Below, piece by piece: positions 27,436-40,294 of a DNA stretch of 64,000 nt. The DNA lies in assembly GCF_027580225.2 (NCBI RefSeq), contig NC_073357.2, positions 44,416,001 through 44,480,000 of the forward strand. The letters are read 5' to 3'. Under the pieces are notes generated by a model. It ran no database searches. It had not been told where the DNA came from and saw only the letters and a program-made list of their open reading frames with translations. The position numbers and the translations under genes are program-made. Origin of the DNA: Misgurnus anguillicaudatus. Its lineage: Eukaryota; Chordata; Actinopteri; Cypriniformes; Cobitidae. The first letter of the stretch is position 1. Each line of letters starts with the position of its first letter.

Positions 27436-27721
27436 CTGCAGAATAAAAACACGGAAAATGAAATGGAGAGATTGATAATGACCAGCTCACAGTTAACGTC
27501 TGCACACCAGTACACCAAAGTGTACACTGTCAGTGATCACTAAACAAAGACCGGTCCTTGGTTTAAAACCGAAAATTTTAATAATGTAAAACGACTATAA
27601 AGAAAATCTGATCTATTAACATAACAAGGATTTTGCAGCAGGTGAACAATAAACCGCTTCAACGGCCTTAAGTGTCACAAGTAGCTTTGGAAACTCGCTA
27701 CCATGGAAACATACAGACCAA

Positions 27722-28386
27722 AGGTGCGTTCCATTCGACAGGGTCCCTACGGAGTGTTCACTGCTCCCTACTTCCTGAGCACGTTATATCAGTTGAAGTG
27801 GACTTCACGGACAATAACAGCTCGTTGGAACGGCCTGCAAACGTCATCAAAGAAAGTCAACGACGGGGTCGCGCAGATTGATATAACATAAATATAATAG
27901 GACTACACTCATATTTAAATTTAATTTACTATCACATTTAAAATATGTACACTATACAATTAAAAAAACATATGTACTACGTAATGAAAAACGAATGTTT
28001 ATTATACACTTTAATTGACTATTGCTGCTATTACTTGACTATTAACAGAATTGAAGCCCTGCTGTAACTGTCATGCAAATATGAAAGTAAACTTTTATTT
28101 GGTTAACTATGTGTATATATGTGTTTTTAAACGATTGTCATATAATTGCATAGCGGTCTGACCGTTTTGACTGGTGATCACGTGATGCGCTCAATGGCAG
28201 TTGGGTAATCATCGCTCTCCACTTCCTGTGAAGTGATGTATCGATGTTCCCTGATTCCCTATGCCGTGCGCAGTGCCCTTCGAACTGAACATGTTCGCTC
28301 CCTTCGGATTGGAATCTCACTTAAGATTGCGGAATACCCTGTGAAGTCCACTTCGCAGTCCACTTACAGTCGAATGGAACGCACCT
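27722..28386. mobile_element. TIR element (aggtgcgttccattcgac)
   Basis: Left aggtgcgttccattcgac and right gtcgaatggaacgcacct are a perfect 18-bp inverted pair, extended by gaagtggacttcacgg / gtgaagtccacttcg inside. It is 665 bp with no transposase ORF, in the intron between exons 10 and 9. Confidence 0.88.
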
Positions 28387-29950
28387 CAATAGATATATCC
28401 ACAATGAAAGGTTCCTTCATCCTTCAATGCATTTTGCAATGATAAATGACATTTTGCAGAGTTCTCCTGCATTTGCTTTGTACTTGATCGTACTTCCTGC
28501 ATTCAGTCAAATATTTCATTCACTTTGAGTTGGGCTTCCTGCTGAAACAAGCAAACATGTTCAAACTTCTCGGAAAATGTGGTGTTTAAAAAAGTTAAAT
28601 CACGAAACAAGTGTCGCATACCTTGAACCTTTTTTAATTCGTTCAGTCGCTTTCATTCTGTGCTTTTGTGTATCTGACTCAGAATTAATTTATTTTCATT
28701 GGGAATTAAATCATTGACAGCTTAGTTTCACTGCCCATTAAGCAGAAGAAAGGTGAAAGAATGGTCCAAAGTAAAAAAAAAACTGTAATGGTCCCCAGTG
28801 TTAAGAGGAACAAAGCGAAGGCAAACACAAGACAGGCGAGAACTGCAGCATAGGAACAAATCATGTTTGGATCCCACACTGAGCTCCGTTAATTAAACGG
28901 TGAAAGATGCAAGCATGCATGTGTTGTGTTTTCTATTTTATTAAATTCTTGACTTCGCTGTAATTTTGCATTATGGACTCAAAGCTCAGCTCTCTGAGGT
29001 GGATAATAAATGCGAAGAGACTTGGTATTAACAAATAACATGGTTAAGCAAACAGTGCAAAACACTCTCGCCGTACCGTTTCTCAGATCTGCTCGCAGGC
29101 TGTTTGGATTTCCCTGCTGGTATGAGGTTAATGAATAGGGAATGACGCATTAAGCAGACTTATCGCCATTTCATCTTCACCATCTTCTGCAACTCTACAA
29201 AATTGCGTTAGGGAATATTTGGCTTGTATGTTTTATGCTAATGCGCAGAATCAAACATCGCTTCCTTTTGAAAAAGCAGAGGTGCTATGATGGCTAGCCA
29301 GCTTTTCGTGGCTCTGCTCCAGTGGCTGAGAGGGTTAAAACGAAGCTGCAGTGAAGGTTGAAATCTATTCATCAGGGCAAAGCTTTAGGCTCTGGGAATG
29401 TCCAGCCACTCTCGGCTGTATTATGATGAATGACTGATACAAGAATGCTATGTTCCCATTCTCGCTCCTGCATCAAACCCACATGCAGTGTGGATTCAAC
29501 CAGACCGGAGGGAATTACGTGCTTGAGTAGTGAATCTGTATATAAAGTCAGGATGACTGATGAGTAATGAGTTAGGTGGATCTTCGTGTGTGATACTGGA
29601 GAACAGCTTAAAGCATGCCGACGCATGAGGCAGTTTATCATGAGAACAGCATTTTTCTTATGGTCTCAGGGTATATTGATTGGTGAATGAGTCTCTTGAA
29701 TTTGTAAGTGTTACGGATGTTATTGCAGAAAACAGATGAATATGACAGCAACAGCCTAGAGACACATGTGAGCTCATGGGAACATGTTCTCACTGTGTAC
29801 TGTATCATTAATATCAATGTGTGCTAGTCAATATAACATAGTCCAATATTGAAATTATTCCTTTATTAAATCAAATTTCCTCTATTTTCGATATTCCAGA
29901 TGTGGTTAGTTTTTTGTATTTTTAGCCTCTTGAGTTATTTTTATTATTTT
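28387..29950. other. Intron between exons 10 and 9, nothing recognised
   Basis: About 1.5 kb of apparently unique sequence, with no splice-bounded reading frame on either strand. Confidence 0.45.
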
Positions 29951-30534
29951 CAGCTGATCTCCGGGTCTGGTGGCACCACTTTTAGCATAGCTTAGCATAA
30001 TTCATTGAATCTGATTAGACCATTAGCATCAAGCTAAAAAATAACCAAAGAGTTTAGATATTTTTCCTATTTACAACTTAACTCTTCTGTAGTTACATCG
30101 TGTACTAAGACTGTCAGAAAATTAAAAGTTGAGATTTTCTAGGCAGATATTGCTAGGAACTATAGACTCATTTCGGCGTAATAATCAAGGACTTTGCTAC
30201 CGTAACATGGCTGCAGAAGGCGCAATGATATTCCGCAGCAGCCGAAAATACTCCCCATAGTAACTTTCAATGGCAGGGACTATTTTCGGGTAGTGCGTAA
30301 TATCACTACGCCTGCTGCAGCCGTGTTACAGCAGCAAAGTCCTTGATTCTCTTTGGGAATTTTTTAGCGCAATGCTAATCGTCTAATAAGATTCAATGGA
30401 TTATTCTAAGCTATGCTAAAAGTTGTAGCACCAGACTCGGAGATCAGCTGAATAGATTCCAAAACGGTAAAAATCAAATGTTTAACTCTAGGAGAGCTGG
30501 AAAATGAGCCTATTTTTAAAAAAAGTGGAGTGGA
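29951..30534. mobile_element. Fold-back element, copy 1 (cagctgatctccgggtctgg)
   Basis: cagctgatctccgggtctgg at the left is mirrored by ccagactcggagatcagctg at 30431-30450. Further paired blocks are ttttagcatagcttagcata / taagctatgctaaaa and caaggactttgct / agcaaagtccttg. The right end carries extra terminal sequence missing at the left, so this copy looks truncated. Second copy at 37794-38760. Confidence 0.8.
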
Positions 30535-30931
30535 GAGCATGATTTCTGAAAGCCAATGTTGACATTTAAAATCACCTAACACGCCCCTACCCCAATAGAA
30601 TCTGGACCTTCTTTTAATAGACTCACCCAACACATACGCAACCCAGGCTATAATGTCGGTTAGTAGACATGCCCTTTGCTGCTGATTGGCTACAAGTGTG
30701 TTTGGTAGTCGGCCCTACTACCTTTTACATAGTGTTTTTCAAAAATCTTGCACCCCGCCTTTAAACCAAGTGTCAAATATCACACCTTAGGCACAAGTTC
30801 ACTTTAAAGATCACAAAAATGCACCAATAAAAATCCACTCTCATTTTCACCAATAACCAACACTTCATATGTGTCACTTCCACTTTACAAATGAACAAAT
30901 AGTTCTATACATCTGATGCATTTTTTCATAC

Positions 30932-31075
30932 CATCATCTCCGTCATTAGCGCTAACGGTGAGGATGGTGGAGCCCTTGTCGGCGTCCTCGTCCACATCGA
31001 CTTCATACACGGACTGCGAAAACACCGGCTTGTTATCGTTGACGTCACTGATGAAAATGCGCACGTATGCCGTAT
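30932..31075 (-). CDS. Cadherin exon 9 of window: DVNDN linker and EC start
   Basis: 144-bp exon, phase 1 on both sides. It encodes TAYVRIFISDVNDNKPVFSQ, a canonical inter-repeat calcium linker, then VYEVDVDEDADKGSTILTVS and ANDGDDG. The start of this EC is unusually acidic (DVDEDAD). The acceptor is ttgatgcag and the donor GATGATG|gtatga. The exon ends inside a Gly codon completed by exon 10. Its GC content is visibly higher than that of the surrounding intron. Confidence 0.92.
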
Positions 31076-32983
31076 CTGCATCAAAAACACATACACATAC
31101 AAGATTATGCATTCAGTATTCATTCTCTTTAATCTCTCTTCTAGATTCTTTCCCATTCAAGTATTTTCCTTTCTGTTTTTCAGGTTTTACAGCAATTCTT
31201 TATCTCCTCTTTCCAATACCATGCATCTTGTATTGGGGAGCAAATACATTTTTTTCACTTCCCCACATGAAATTTCTGTTCAAAAAGTGCATGTTATTAA
31301 TGAACCAGCAACCCATATAAACCTGTCCGTAAACAATATGTAGTGAGTTTAAAAGGCATAAAAATACCTCTTTACCTTTTTAAATTTATGTTTTATTTAT
31401 AGATTGCATTTTATTTTCATATTAGCACAACTGTATTTGCCTAAAGGCTGTAAACAGAATTATGAAAGTGTGTATATTATCTATTGATCATAGCGGCAGT
31501 CATTTCAACAGCTGAAAACAAGAATAAGGAAAATACATCACAAGAATGCATCAATTATGACCTTTAAGCTGCCTTCACTCCTATCATGGCAGTGAACGGC
31601 AGATAGCACCATTAGATAAATGAATTCTGGAGTGTCTGATCTGAATCTTGATCTTGCATGTTACGTTGTGTTACAAATGCATGGCAAATGCTAAGCTGCC
31701 ACCATGTGACAAGCTGGCTTGTTCTTGAAAGCTTTAACATCAAGACATGTTCACGTTTTCACATAAACAGACATCCGTCGTGTTTTTTTCCCTTCACACA
31801 ACACATTTTTGTGTTTTCTCGACATGTGGATGATTTTGGCAGGATCTCTTCATTACAACGTTCAATTAGTATTCACATGTTGCTGTGCAATTGTGTGTGC
31901 ATGTGTGGCTATGTGCTTTTCAACACTCTGTCTACTGTGTGCTCGAGCGTTTTTGACACTGTCACTTTGTCTATCTTATTATCTGCATTTGTGTATCTCT
32001 CTAGACTTGTCAGTATGTTAGATTGTGCACCTTCTTTCTAATTCAACGTAGCACAGAGAGCAGATGAATGTAGAGAGGATTGAAACAAACTCATTTTGCA
32101 GCAGTCGAAAACCTCATCTGCCCCTGGCACATTTTTCAACATTTAAACCAGCAGGAATGACCACATATGACTTTTTGTCTAGCCGGCATCATTAAATATT
32201 AGAGAGCTGTTTATGCACACTAAGGAGACAATGTTAATAATCCACAAAATCCATGCAAAATACATTTCCGTTAGACTCTGGCTAGCCCTGTGGTCTTACA
32301 AATCCAATCTTCAAATCCAAATACTCTGCCATGCAATATTTTATGCAGTTAATGAAAATATGAATTTCAGATCTCTCATACTGTAGTTCTTTATTGTGAA
32401 TTCTCAAAAGGCCAATAATATACTTTGATCAAATACAATTACAATGTTATGATGTTTAGAAATATAAACACATCCCATACTTTAATATTCACTGTGATCA
32501 AATATGAAGTACAAAACTACATCATATGATACAAATACATCTATGCTAAATTTAAAACCATTGTAATTAATATAGGCTTCATGCTGCTATACCAGATTCA
32601 GCTCTTTTTCACAGTTCATTCTAAGAGTCTTCAATTGGGTTCAGGATTGGGTTTTGGGCAGGCTATACTCAGTAAAACATTTCGATATAGACTTTGCTTT
32701 GAAAGACACATGGATATATTTGTTTAATGAGGATGACCACCTGGTTGTAGGCTTGATTGCATGCACTTGCTAGTAATGGCTGTAGCTGCTATAGCCGAAT
32801 ATATAACAGTTAATAGAGAGGGGTCCACATGCATTTGGCCATGTAGTGTATACATAAGTTATTGTATATTAATCACTGACACTCAACATGTAGAAAGTTT
32901 GTTCCATAAACGAGTCTCCTGTGTCCCATTAACCAGGTTCCCAATAGTACAGGTATTATATTTTGGTGACCATTCCATTTTTA
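31076..32983. other. Intron between exons 9 and 8, mostly unrecognised
   Basis: About 1.9 kb, A/T-rich, no coding signal seen on either strand. Confidence 0.45.
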
Positions 32984-33357
32984 ACCCTCTGGGGTCCAAC
33001 CATTTTGGGACAGTGTCAGAGGTTCTGACATGCTCTGACATTTAGTCTTTTTTTCAGTTGCTTTAAAACACAATAATGGCAAAAGTCTCATAACACTGCG
33101 TTCAGCACAAACTGGGCTACAATATTATATGAGCTACATGTATGTACATGTTTGTATTTTTGAGAGGAAAATGTCCACAAAACCCATACTAAACATGTTT
33201 TCACAAGACATTTCTAAACAGAATCTAGTAGTCTAGACTTTTTGATTTGAAAATCATTCTGCCTACTCATTCACATAAAACAGTATATTGATTTAGAAAT
33301 TGTAAGACACGTAAAAAACACGTCAAAACGCGGTCCCGTGTTTTTGGACCCCAGGGA
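32984..33357. mobile_element. MITE (accctctggggtcc)
   Basis: accctctggggtcc and ggaccccagggag form an imperfect TIR; about 374 bp, no ORF. Lies just downstream (gene sense) of exon 8. Confidence 0.65.
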
Positions 33358-33410
33358 GTAAACATCAGAGAAGACCAGTACACAAATTTCTATACTTTGC
33401 AATGTTAAAC

Positions 33411-33587
33411 CAGGGATGCCCACGAGTTGTGTGTCCTGCAGAGTTTAGCTCCAACACTTGATCAAACGCACCTGAAGCAGCTCATTTAGGTCTTACTAAG
33501 AAAAGCATACATCCAGGCAGGTGTGCTGTGGTAAATTGGTGCTAAACTCTGCAGGTCACTGGCCCTCCAGGACCGAGTTCAGGCACC
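33411..33587. mobile_element. Small MITE (gcagagtttagctccaa family), copy 1
   Basis: cagggatgcccacgagttgt with internal ctgcagagtttagctccaac is mirrored by gctaaactctgcaggtcact and ccaggaccgagttcaggc. Same family as the insert at 40378-40556. Confidence 0.75.
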
Positions 33588-33634
33588 ATTAAACCATGTT
33601 TATGATCCAAGTTGGTACATTAGGTTGGCTGTAC

Positions 33635-33821
33635 CTGAGTTGGGCTGCCCATGCTTTCCCGGCCTGGACGACTCCCAGCTATCCACTGACTTCACCTCCA
33701 ACAGGTATGATCCCTTGGTCTCGCGGTCAAACACAGCCTCTGTGTGGATGATGCCAAGCTCAGGATCAATGCGGAAATACTGATAATCTCCACTGCGGTC
33801 ATTCAGTAGGGAGTATGAGAT
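33635..33821 (-). CDS. Cadherin exon 8 of window: middle of an EC repeat
   Basis: 187-bp exon, phase 0 in and phase 1 out. It opens ISYSLLNDRSGDYQYFRIDP, followed by ELGIIHTEAVFDRETKG (the DRE calcium motif), then a long loop VDSWESSRPGKHGQPNS before the last strand. That hydrophilic loop is an insertion relative to a minimal EC of about 110 residues and is a CadN-family trait as I recall it. The acceptor is ctgtgtcag, and the donor CTCAG|gtacag is at 33633-33634. Confidence 0.92.
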
Positions 33822-35401
33822 CTGACACAGAGGGGAGACATGACAAAAAACTTGAAAAAAGGCAGTAGAGATGGCACGTGAAACCTGTTACAGAGAAGAT
33901 AAATCCATCATAAAATCAAATTGAGCATTGCTTCTAGTGTACCATGTACTGTATGGGAGCGTTGAGGAACTATATGCTAACATTCTGCAAACATTGACAA
34001 CATTGTTAGGTTTTTGCTAAAATTGGCTTTCTCTAATAGGCAAACAGAAAATAAAGAATGAATCATCCAGACCTACGCAGATGTGTGCCCGATTAAATAA
34101 CCCCTAATTCAGAACTCGCAATAGACTAGCAAGTAGCAAACAATGGTTAATGGCTGTGACTAAAGCCTAATGGCTATTTTAAAAGGATTCCCTTTTAAAA
34201 TCCCTTTAATACAATATTTTCCACCCTAAAAAAATTGTTACAGCTAACAAAAAAATGCGCTGTACAAGCAAGATCTGAATGAACAATAGTGAAGAAAGTT
34301 GAATGTTCATAATAAATACAGCATATTTACCTATACCACACTTCACCTAATCCAGAGTAAATAAACAGTCCCAGCTAAACAACCTGACAGCTTCTCATCT
34401 AACTTATTCACCCACAGCTCTGACCCACAGTTGAGACGTCCTGTTGAGTGTTCTGCCACTAATGCCTGTAACGCACATTGGCAAGTTCCCAGCAGGTGCA
34501 GTAAGAATCAAGACCATTCAACTTAAGAATAATGAAGCTAATCTTGGTAGCCAAAAAGGTTGAATGGATGAAGAGGTGCCAACTGCTGTTTCAACAAGCC
34601 CCAAACAACAATTATCATACAAACGGCTCTGAATGGCTGCACTAAACCAGCATGGTGTGGGTATTAAATGATGCCCTGCCGGCTGCATTAGAGCAGAGAA
34701 CACAAATAAAAAGGCAGAATTAAATGTAAATGGCATAATAAAATGATTGCAGGGGTCAGGTTAATAAAACAGGCAGCAATCCCCATCTGGCACAGAGGGG
34801 CTTTGGAGGGAGGCTGTTGGAGAATGAGAATGATATTAGCATTCACACACACAAATGATACTCATAATTCAATGTGGTATCCGTGATTCAGAGAACTGCT
34901 GAAAGGCCCCTCCTGAACAGGGGCGGATCTACGGGTGGGCCTAGGCCCTATTAGGCCACGAGTGTTGGTGCAGACACATTCTGGCAAGAGCTATTCATTT
35001 GATCTCTTATTCATTCGTAACTCTTCGATCTTTTGCGCTATTTAAAATAATTCAAATTGCTCCTTAAAGGCGACTAATTGCGCTTTTTTGCAATACATGA
35101 TATATGGTTCATTATTACGATAATTTCTTGCTTTCCGTACGCCAATCCCTGCTGTTTTCTGGAGAGCTGAAGGGCCGGATCTGAAGAGTTAAGTTATAGT
35201 GCACTGCAGCAGAGTGCAGGGAGTTAAAACGCACAGAGCGCTGGGGTAAAGAAAAGCCTCCTACATGAAAACTGTACACCATTAACACTTAAGTTGTCTC
35301 ACTGTTGGTGGTCCGGTACTGGACAGTCTAACTGTTTAAGTTGTTTTTCAATAAAGCAGTGGTGAATTTTTAGCTCTATGTTTCAGAACCTGGCAGTGCT
35401 T
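33822..35401. other. Intron between exons 8 and 7, partly repeat
   Basis: 34916-34965 holds a gggcggatctacgggtgggc repeat-like start whose other end I could not place. The rest shows no gene. Confidence 0.4.
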
Positions 35402-35834
35402 AGGTAACTGTAAGTTCACACCGCCGCAGACTTGAGCTTCCAAAGTTACCGGAAGTCATTTATTTACAATGGAAGCTGGCTTCTCTCATCTGCAAGGAGC
35501 GTCAAATCCATTGGCGTCGCATTTTGAGCGATCAGAGCATCAATTAGAAAGTTGAAAGAAGCTCAACTTTATGATAATGAGCTATGACACGGTTCAGCGG
35601 CAAGCAGCGGCAGCAAACCAACCGGAATACAGCCTAGACATTCTTCGCTGGCTGATTCCGGAGAAACATACGATGTAAACATTCGTTCCTACCAAAACAT
35701 TAGTTCCGAGAAAACAGACTTCAGAGCAGCCAAAGCGTCAACAAGCTTCCCCGTATTTTTTGACAAGCGTCCTTGATCGGGCGGCCTGAGCTTCTTTGGA
35801 AGCTTAAGTCTGGGGCGGCGTGAACGTACAGTAA
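35402..35834. mobile_element. TIR element (taactgtaagttcacaccgc)
   Basis: Left taactgtaagttcacaccgc followed by cgcagacttgagcttcc is mirrored by ggaagcttaagtctgggg and cggcgtgaacgtacagtaa. About 433 bp. Its gtaa / ttac ends resemble those of the small insert at 38036-38254. Confidence 0.7.
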
Positions 35835-36410
35835 GCCACGGGCGCTTATTAAAAAAAATGCTGGTTTGCTTTTAACCTGGTGTGCTTCATACGTCTTGAA
35901 AAGTGAAGCCTCTGGCTCTTTGATCGCCCCCTGGTGGCTGGCTGCAGTACACGTCATAAACCCCACCCTCTCCATTCAAACGAATGGGACTCTGCTCTAA
36001 ATAAATCAATTATTTACACTTCTAATAAAAGTTTCCGAAAGATGGTTTTGGTCCTTTCAAGTAGTTGTTATCATGCTGATATATGTTCAAGTGTTCATTT
36101 CTGTGATAAGTTTCATTTTAGCTAGTAATTTGATGCTATAGAAACGTGGCGCGTTGTTATTATTGGCGTGGTTGAATTGGTTGCACGAGCGTTTGGTCGG
36201 AAGTTTGATACTACGGCTCCGCCTCTGGCTCCACGGACGATTCCTTCTGCGCATGCCTTGGCTCCAAACTGACATTTGTACGCAACATGGCGAGACCATG
36301 GTCAGACATTTTTGGCTTCAATTCAACACAATGGAGGGAGGCGACGTCGCGTCGTCCATCTTTTTTTACAGTCTATGCTTTTAACCCAGCCTTGGGTCAT
36401 CTTAAAAACT
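35835..36410. repeat. Dispersed repeat with gcctctggctc motif
   Basis: Carries aagtgaagcctctggctctt at 35901-35920 and gtcgtccatctttttttaca at 36350-36369, motifs I recognise as common in cyprinid intergenic repeats. Boundaries uncertain. Short open frames here are fortuitous. Confidence 0.4.
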
Positions 36411-36530
36411 GGATTGAAGCGCGATCTAAACTTTTCTTTTTGTGTTCCAAAAAAAATAATACTGAATTCACATTTTCCCATGTGAAATGTCCCAATTACA
36501 GTCACAGAAAAATAGTAAAGGGATAAATAA

Positions 36531-36911
36531 ACAGAGGTGGACACTACTTGAGTATTTTAGTTACATTTTCCAAGCATCTGTGCTTTATCTTGGGAAAAAT
36601 TTACTTTACTTTACTAAAATATGTTCACTACATTCTAAAGCATAGAATCATATGTGTATTCCTTTTATACTGCATATAAAAATGTATTTATTACCTAATT
36701 ACATAAAAATTGTGTACTTTTACTTTTTTTGAGTAAAAGTACGAAAATAAAAAAAACTAGATGTTTAATAAACTTAAATATTAAATATAAACCAAAAACT
36801 TGAAATTATGAAATGTAGTGGAGTAAAAATTATGATAATATGCTTTGGAATACGAATACTTGAAAATGTACTTTTATGTAGAAAGTAAAACTACTTGTGT
36901 GTCCACCTCTG
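36531..36911. mobile_element. MITE (acagaggtggacac)
   Basis: acagaggtggacactacttg at the left and acttgtgtgtccacctctgt at the right form a 14-bp terminal inverted repeat with further pairing. About 381 bp with internal agtaaaagta repeats, no ORF. Confidence 0.85.
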
Positions 36912-37481
36912 TTAATAAACCCTAAATAGATCGAGGTATGCAGTGTTTATATGGATTTAAAAGAAACTTTGTGGGGGGGAGGGGTCAGTATCAAGTTTGT
37001 AAAATTCCTTTTTATTTATTTATTTTTTATTTAATCCTTTTCAAAGTTTTCAAAACAAAAAAGTAATCAAATAATTTAATTGAAGCTTGGGTAGGATTTA
37101 TTTTATTGATTGATGAAAGAAATTCCTTAATAGATAGTATGTGCAAAACAGAACTCTACGTTAACACAATGACATCTAGGTCACAGACTCACAAACAACT
37201 TCCCACTCAATCAGTTGGAAAAAATGCTAAGAAACAGTCTGTGTTTTATCAGTGTAAATAAGTTAGATTTAGAGGTCATTGTATGTTTTTCAGTTTATAG
37301 ATTAATCTATTCATCCCATGAAAAAGCATGCTTGTATGACGGACGTTCTTAGCATTTTATAGATCGTTCAGCGGTCTGAGCATAATTCCTGCAAAGAAAT
37401 CATTTGTTTACAGATTCATCCACAAACAAAGGCTGACTGAGTGCATAGCTAATTCAACTGAAAGACAGCAGCATGTCATAC

Positions 37482-37609
37482 CTTTCCATTCAGTCCCAGG
37501 TCAAGATCATTGGCTGACACCTGAAGAACAAGAGTCCCAATCTCTGCTCCTTCAGACACAGATGCCTCATATATAGAGGAGGTGAAGAATGGAACGTTGT
37601 CATTGACAT
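37482..37609 (-). CDS. Cadherin exon 7 of window: DVNDN linker and EC start
   Basis: 128-bp exon, phase 1 in and phase 0 out. It encodes VNDNVPFFTSSIYEASVSEG (the linker completed by the Asp split across the intron), then IGTLVLQVSANDLDLGLNGK, with the D-x-D of the calcium site and the LNGK turn. It begins directly after the ctattgacag acceptor and ends AATGGAAAG|gtatga. It is the first piece of a repeat finished by exons 8 and 9. Confidence 0.93.
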
Positions 37610-37793
37610 CTGTCAATAGAAAAGAGTTGGCATAGTCATAATATTAGGTAAAATAACAATAACATGAGCAAATACAATAATTCACTGAGAGTCAATAGTT
37701 ATAAAATTTAATAGAAAATGTAAATAATGTTCAACTGTTTGATTTATTGGTGAAAATAGTAAAGACTGAGGAGCTAATCATATCAAACTTATT

Positions 37794-38760
37794 TTAAAGG
37801 TACACTCTACTTTTCAAAAAGTCTAATTTTCCAGCTTCCCTAGAGTTAAACATTTGATTTTTACCTTTTTGGAATCCATTCAGCTGATCTCCGGGTCTGG
37901 CGCTAGCACTTTTAGCATAGCTTAGCATAATCAATTAAATCTGATTAGTCCATAATTATCGTGCTAAAAAATAACCAAAGAGTTTTGATATTTTTCCTAT
38001 TTAAAACTTGAATCTTCTGTAGTTACATTGTGTACTTACTGTACGTGCAATCGCGGGATTTAACTTCGTGTCATGCGAATTTTTCACTCAAGTTGAATAT
38101 TTTCAACTTTGGTGAAGACGTGTTTGAGGCAAACACGCCGCCCATATCGTATCACGCCACGCGAGGCCGCGTCTGATCGCGTCTTTGCATTGACTTTGTA
38201 TGTAATCTACTCGCGCAAATCGTTGAACTCGCATCTGGTGTAAACCCACAGTAAGACTGACAGAAAATTAAAGGTTGCGATTTTCTAGGCAGATATGGCT
38301 AGGAACTATACTCTCAAACTGGCGTAATAATCAAGGACTTTGCTGCTGTAACATGGCTGCAGGAGGCGCAATGGTATATTATGCAGCAGCCGAAAATAGT
38401 CCCATTAGTAACTTTTAATGGCAGGGGACTATTTTAGGGCAGTATGTAATATCACTACGCCTGCAGCCATGTTACAGCAGCAGAGTCCTTGATTATTACG
38501 CCTGAATGAGAGTATAGTTCCTAGCCATACCTGCCTTCTGTCGGTGTCACAGTGTAACTACAGAAGAGTCAAGTTTTAAATAGGAAAAATATCCAAACTC
38601 TTTGGTTATTTTTTAGCCTGATGTTAATGGTCTAATCAGATTCAACGGATTGTGCTAAGCTATGCTAAAAGTGGTAGCGCCAGACCCGGAGATCAGCTGA
38701 ATGGATTCCAAAACAGTAAAAATCAAATGTTAAACTCTAGGGCACCTGGATAATGAGTAA
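37794..38760. mobile_element. Fold-back element, copy 2, with nested insertion
   Basis: Begins ttaaaggtacactctacttt. Paired arms include gagttaaacatttgattttt / aaatcaaatgttaaactct, cagctgatctccgggtctgg / ccagacccggagatcagctg, and aatcaaggactttgctgctg / cagcagagtccttgatt. A smaller element at 38036-38254 interrupts the left arm. Confidence 0.85.
38036..38254. mobile_element. Small insert in fold-back copy 2
   Basis: Interrupts the normally continuous gtgtactaagact of the host (compare the intact 29951-30534 copy, tgtactaagactgtcag). The insert starts ttactgtacgtgcaatcgcg and ends ctggtgtaaacccacagtaa. TTA/TAA at the edges would fit a PIF/Harbinger-type 3-bp target. Confidence 0.65.
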
Positions 38761-38869
38761 ACGTTTGGAAAAGCAAGGCATGCCACACGCATAACGCTCA
38801 CTGTCCATAGGAAATCATTCAAAAAAGACGCCTGCAACTGCCATAAATGCGTTTGGTGTGATCAGCCCC

Positions 38870-40240
38870 TTAGTGTTGTTCTTTCAGTCCTTTAGAGAAA
38901 CTGAACAATCTAGCCTTGGTTCCACATAATAGATGTAATAACAGTTTTAAATAGCTATAATTCTTCTAAATCAATATTTGTAAATCTCTAAATACAAAAT
39001 GGAGCACTCATATATAGAGAGTTAGGCACTAGACTTTGGAGACAGGAACATACTTGGTAGTTTTGAGAAAATTAAAACTCTGCCTTTTTATCAGAAACTA
39101 ATCTCAATACTGACATTAGGTCTTATCTAAGCCACATTACTTTAGTGCATGCTGTGTGTTCACGGGGAAATTAATACCAAGACTGCTCTCCGAAAATGTG
39201 CTGTTCCCTATACTGGAAGGGAGATGAGGCCAGTGGAATTTAGGGTAAGATCTTTAATGGGTTCAATGATTCCAGACACTAATCACCATCTGATGCACTT
39301 TGAGGTTTTAATTTTCTATCAGCCAAAGCTGTAAAGCATGAATTAAACAGGAAGGCCAAATCCATTACGACCTCCTCCCTCCAGCCCACCCTTTATCTCC
39401 CTATCCTGCTCCACATCTCTCCTCTCTCCCTCCGCTCTTAACTGCAGAATGAAGGGATGGTGTAAATAAGTCAAAAGGAACAGGAAAGATTAATTATTTG
39501 GTTGAGCATGAATGATACAGTGCTTTCCAGGAAGATGTTACCCTTCAGATCACGTTCAAGGGCTAAGAAGCAATTTGGAGTCACAACTTTTCTGATCCTG
39601 ATCGGATGCCAGTTTCCTCTTACAATTCCAAATATTACCATAAGTAACATCTCTTAAGTGACTGTATCTGGATCGGTATTATGGCCCAGCTGTAACTGGA
39701 GGAGAAGGAAGGAATCATGCATGACGAGAGTCAGATTAACACTGGAGGGCAAACTCTGTAAATTACAGAGGATGGTGGAGAGACTTCCCGCAGTGAACGA
39801 GATGAACGCTGACGAATACTTAAGTAGAAAGTAACAGACAGGATGGGATGAAATAAAGAGTATAAAGAATTGTGGCTACCAAGTCTTATGTATTCTGTAA
39901 TGATCAGAGTTTAAAAGGATTAAAACATGCAGTTAACAAGTGTAAGAGTTTGACAAGGAATTAAACATGAAATGGATTATAGATCCCCATAATCCTCATA
40001 TTAGTTACATTGACTAACTACAGTGAGCTATATTGTACAAATCTTTCATTAAAGCTCGCAAGGTGCTCTACCTGAACATATTTAGATCACGCTGGAATAT
40101 TCAAAGGTCATGCACAAACCATACCAGAAATAATGCATGCTGTCATTACATTAAATCACAAAAACATAGCAAACAATAGAATTTCATTAAATTCAACATG
40201 CTCTGTCAAAAAATAAATAAATAAATAAATAATTCATCAT
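38870..40240. other. Intron between exons 7 and 6, nothing recognised
   Basis: No exon found on the minus strand. An (AAAT)n run is at about 40209-40232. Confidence 0.4.
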
Positions 40241-40294
40241 GGTGCCAAGCGTTCACTGGGGCAGTAACCTTTAAAAAGATCCTTATATCTTATT

